64,000 nt of DNA from Dryomyza anilis (Eukaryota > Arthropoda > Insecta > Diptera > Dryomyzidae), in NCBI GenBank assembly GCA_951804985.1, contig OX638131.1, positions 39,312,044-39,376,043 on the forward strand. The letters run 5' to 3'. Made by a program: the position numbers and the translations under genes. The notes under the pieces were generated by a model. That model saw nothing but the letters and a program-made list of their open reading frames with translations. It did no database searches and was not told the origin of the DNA. Positions 60,417 to 64,000 of this stretch are shown piece by piece (position 1 is the first letter of the stretch; every line of letters begins with the position of its first letter).

Positions 60417-60458
60417 AATTGGTCGATTGCCGCTTATCAGAGCGGCAATCGACCAATT
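60417..60458. repeat. Perfect 18-bp stem hairpin, 6-nt loop
   Basis: AATTGGTCGATTGCCGCT, loop TATCAG, then the exact complement AGCGGCAATCGACCAATT. The stem is GC-balanced, in contrast to the AT-rich surroundings. The loop is too short for an ordinary animal pre-miRNA. It may be a MITE core or a footprint; its function is unknown. Confidence 0.85.
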
Positions 60459-60789
60459 GACATACCAAACCGCATGATTTAATCATTGTTTACATTTTTA
60501 GTTGCACTTTAAGCAGATAGATTCATGCGGGTTCAATTACTTCAAATCGGTGCACTATATGGAAATTTTATATTGCGATAAGACATTTTTTAAAGTGTTT
60601 AATTTAATACACTATTCTCTGTTTAGAAAATATTTGTAATATTTTAGTTGAACTATGACAGCTTTAAATGCAAATACAAAAATTTGATAAGATTCTTGAC
60701 GCACATGGTTCCTGTGCACTGTTTACCGTATTTCTAATCGATTTCAATTTAATATTTTTCGTAAACTTGAAAAAAATCATAAAGAAAAA

Positions 60790-60925
60790 ATAATCGACGT
60801 AAATATAGCAACCGATATTAATTGCATGTATTAATCAGTCCATCGATAAAATTCAGTAATTTAATGAAAACATGTGCTATTCGTAGTTAAATCAGCAATT
60901 GTGTTTGCTAATATGAATATTTGTA
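60790..60925 (-). repeat. Short dispersed repeat, partner of 49505-49640
   Basis: Inverted match to the intronic copy (GTAAATATAGCAACCGATAT and GTTTGCTAATAT). Confidence 0.6.
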
Positions 60926-61428
60926 CGTCAATGCAGCAAATTATTTAGTCGGCGCAGTTTTAGCATATATAATTGCTTTCTTTTACTTTGTTTTTGCAAA
61001 TTAATCTTTAATTCCTGATACTAAAAGCAAGTTCACGAATTCGATTAAAATTTTTGTTTTTTGGTTCGATATGAACATAAACAGGAAAATGTTTTATTTA
61101 ATTTTAAAATATGAAAATTTGAATTAATAAGGATACTGAGGCAAAGTATTATACTAAGGCAAACCCATTGAATGTAATACATTTATGAAAAGTTCAATTC
61201 TACTGGTTTAAGGTTTTGTTAAAATGTCTATGAATAATTGAAGGACAAAAAATTATATTGATTAAAAGGAACATTAATTAAAATCAAATCAAAAATACTA
61301 TACGTGAATTTGTATTTAACATGAAAACGTAAAGGTTGATTTACAAAAAAAGATAAAAGGAATCATAGAATTATGGATCTAGTTTCAGATATAATATATA
61401 CTTTTAGAGAAATATGAAAACTATATAT

Positions 61429-62449
61429 CGTCACTATCATGCCAAAGGGGCGAATGTGCAATTTTTGACATTTGCGTTTTTTTACATTTTTGAATGTAGA
61501 TTTTCCTCAAGTACACTGTGCTAAAATCGCGTGTCGTTTTGTTGGATATATCTAGCCACAAAAGTCAAAACCAAAAGGGCGAATTTGAAAAATTGAAAAT
61601 CTTGTCATGCCAAAAGGGCGAATCTTTCCTTTTTCGCCATAACTATTTATTGGTACGAGATAAAATAGTAGTGTGAAGGCATTTATTGTTTGTTTTTAAA
61701 GCACCTATCGAACTGCATCATTACTTAAAAATATTTTGCCAAACATTTTTCCTGCACATAACAAATGGCAAATTAATGTTTGACAAAATATTTTTAATTA
61801 ATGATGCAGTTCGATGGGTGCTTTAAAAACAAACAATAAATGCCTTCACACTACTATTTTATCTCGTACCAATAAATAGTTATGGCGAAAAAGGAAAGAT
61901 TCGCCCTTTTGGCATGACAAGATTTTAATTTTTTCCAATTTCTTCGTTTTTTTGCTATAGCTTTTTATTCGTGCAAGTTGAAATAGTAGTTTAAAGGTAT
62001 TAGTTGTCTGTTTTTAAAGCACCTATCGATTGGCATCATTATTTAAATTTGCCAAAAAAAATGTTTCTTCAAATAACAAATGGCAAATTAATGTTTGGCA
62101 AAATATTTTTAAATAATGATGCAATAGATAGGTGCTTTAAAAACAAACAATTAATTCCTTTACATCACTATTTTATTTTGAGCTAATAAAAAGTTATAGC
62201 ATAAAAAACAAAAATATTTGCGTTTTGGTCAGGATATAGCCTCACAAAATTCGTATTTATAATTCAGTAAATTGTCCGAATCCAAAGATATTTTATATAC
62301 GTTATAATAATTCATGAATAAACCAAAATAACAAAAAAAATTGAAAAAAAAAATAAAATTTTCTAATTTTTAAAGCACTTCAAACTTTAAAATTTGATTT
62401 CCCAACATTTTAAAAAATGCACATTCGCCCCTTTGGCATGACAGTGACG
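61429..62449. mobile_element. Multi-hairpin element with CATGCCAAAGGGGCGAAT ends, copy B
   Basis: The ends CGTCACTATCATGCCAAAGG and its complement (one difference) are flanked by ATAT at 61425-61428 and 62450-62453. It contains two consecutive large hairpins. The first (about 61590-61934) has arms of about 150 nt that are nearly identical; the second (about 61935-62220) is much more diverged. The 60-codon frame at 62004-62186 is an artefact. Non-coding, hence non-autonomous or structural. Confidence 0.8.
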
Positions 62450-62453
62450 ATAT

Positions 62454-62982
62454 GTTATGCAAAAAATAATAGGTACACCATAAATTTAATATTTTTTGAG
62501 TTCTACTGGTCATAACGTTGGTGAAATACATTCGAATTTTATTGGATTTATTTCAAAATATTAGCTGAATGAAACATAAATGAAATGAAACCGACAACTT
62601 AAACCTGTAAAAAGTTAAAGCCCAAAATGTAGAAAAACACGAGAATAGTCATATATTTGTTTTATCGTATAACTCGAAAGTCTTTAGGTTATCTGAAAAA
62701 AAAAAACCTGAGATTCTGATTTAAAATAAACATTTATTTAATTGGTTCATGTGCACTTTCACAAATGTTTATTGCCATAGAGACCTTTTACCAAAAAAAT
62801 GTCTCCGAAAGATATTTTTCTGAAGTTATTTTCCGATGTGGACACCACCTTGAACATTTATCCAAAATTAATTCCTATGGTATTTTCTAGTACTCATTTA
62901 GTTTATTCTGAGAAACTTGGGGTGATGCCAATATGGTGGAAATGTACATTAGGGAAATTTATATCTAGGAATATATTATAAG
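62454..62982. other. AT-rich sequence, no gene seen
   Basis: No repeats or domains were recognised. The 60-codon frame at 62799-62981 has no support. Confidence 0.3.
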
Positions 62983-63297
62983 CTAATTTTGTAGCGTCTG
63001 TAGATAAAGGTTAGTGCGTTGGACTGCAAGTCGAAAGGTCTTAGGTTTAAGCATGGACTGGGGTTAACAACATATTTTCATAGAAAACATTTTTTTAATA
63101 CCGCTCAACCTCTCGGCAGTAAATGGCAAACCTACGAGAGTAAAACATTGCCTATGAAAAGCTCTCACCCGCCGTTCGGAGTCGGGTGAGAACTGTAGGT
63201 TCCACCACTTTGAGTACAAATATAACACACACAGCTCAAAAATGGTGAGAGAGATCGGCCTAAGTTCTTTAGGACTGTAGTGCCAATCTATTATTAT
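62983..63297 (+). mobile_element. tRNA-derived SINE with ATT tail, copy 6
   Basis: A diverged head (AAGGTTAGTGCGTTGGACTG, with the A-box damaged), body with GTAGGTTCCACCACTTTGAG, ATT tail. TATTATAAG occurs at 62974-62982 and 63298-63306, a likely but tail-overlapping target duplication. Confidence 0.75.
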
Positions 63298-63306
63298 TAT
63301 TATAAG

Positions 63307-64000
63307 GTTGACTTTTTATCTATTATTTAAGATTTTAACTAGATTGGTAAAATCACGGGTTCAGAAGTTATATATAAAAATGTGGAAGAATGTTGTAAAT
63401 TTTGTATGAAAATTTTGTTTTTTTATATTTCAATATATTTTTTTTGTTATTTTATAGCATACATCTCAGTAAAAAATAATTGTGCCCTACCATCATTTTG
63501 GTGTTGTTAAAGTTGCAGACTTTTTTAAATACATTTAAGGCACTGATTCTGTAAATGGCAAAAGATTTGTCAAATATTTGATATATAGACAATTTTTCTA
63601 GACTTTTAGAAATGGAAATTTTGAAACTGACCACTATTAAAGCAACATGGTATGGATATTATATGATATCTTTTTGTCAATTTTAATATCTTTAAAATAA
63701 GACCTTTGTGTTTTATTTTGGTTCACTATAGCTTAAAATACGTTCAATTTATTTGCACCACCTTTATGATTTTTATACGGTTTTCAAATTGTAAACCACC
63801 AAATTTCTGAAACCACACCATTTGGGACACTGAAAATTCTCCAATATTTTAATTTTATGTTGTTTCACTATACTTTCAAATTTCATCAAATTCTGAGATG
63901 GTGCTGCCAATCACTTGGTTGATTTGATATGGAATGACTCATATGTATTCTTGAATAGCGCGTATGTATGTAAATGTCTGTCTGTTGGAAATATTAGACT
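63307..64000. other. AT-rich sequence to window end, no gene seen
   Basis: Nothing recurring or coding was recognised in this last stretch; the minus-strand frame at 63452-63634 has no support. Confidence 0.3.

Larger units (their letters stand above)
59726..61428. other. Low-copy sequence, no gene seen
   Basis: A strong hairpin lies at 60417-60458, listed separately. The dispersed repeat partner of 49505 lies at 60790-60925 on the minus strand. Nothing coding was recognised. Confidence 0.3.

Overview
The window reads as a transposon-dense stretch of nuclear DNA from a higher dipteran fly, most likely a schizophoran such as a blowfly, muscid or tephritid. The reasons are the very AT-rich background, dispersed repeats of the dipteran mini-me type (a TATATATTCTTGATCAGCAT core next to a GTCY proto-microsatellite), 57-65 nt introns with fly-like splice sites, and a solo-LTR family with 4-bp ATAT target duplications. 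Species cannot be read from the sequence. No prokaryotic features, CRISPR arrays, rRNA genes or intact tRNA genes were seen.

One host protein-coding gene is supported, on the + strand from 46865 to 53387 and running on past the window. Its exons join in consistent phase and encode an N-terminal hydrophobic segment, an eight-cysteine MANEC/MANSC-like domain and one LDL-receptor class A module, then a Gln-rich linker. This is the extracellular half of a secreted or single-pass membrane protein of LRP11-like architecture. Reading between the MANEC domain and the LDLa module needs either a 64-nt intron or a 1-nt frameshift. Intron 1 (5.2 kb) is filled by a three-level transposon nest.

Layout. 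1-3400: AT-rich sequence with SINE remnants and two TIR elements. 3400-6450: low-copy sequence with a 5'-UTR-like patch. 6450-16740: a SINE with intact target duplications, two copies of a roughly 1-kb dispersed repeat, a solo LTR, hairpin MITEs, a LINE 3' end, mini-me, and a low-copy island at 13.55-14.3 kb. 17.3-19.2 kb: a T-rich degenerate repeat split by mini-me and ending in a (TA)n tract. 20.4-25.1 kb: a foldback element, a SINE nested in a LINE scrap, and a TIR transposon carrying a nested repeat. 25.3-30 kb: two inverted copies of a TIR element flanking a low-copy island. 30.9-36.4 kb: a PIF/Harbinger-type MITE, a degenerate LINE with reverse transcriptase, and a TIR element with a 21-bp minisatellite. 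38.4-41.2 kb: an apparently perfect 8-bp satellite of about 347 units. 43.2-46.1 kb: TIR and multi-hairpin elements. 46.9-53.4 kb: the gene. 53.4-64 kb: its next intron or downstream sequence, with SINEs, a solo LTR, a hAT-like MITE, a palindromic element and a perfect 18-bp hairpin.

Most long open frames here are repeat artefacts, including the 955-codon frame across the 8-bp satellite. I found no convincing new multi-gene system. The strongest unusual signals are the homogeneous satellite, a hairpin whose arms match each other far better than those of its neighbour, the nested insertions, and a SINE family with visible target duplications.
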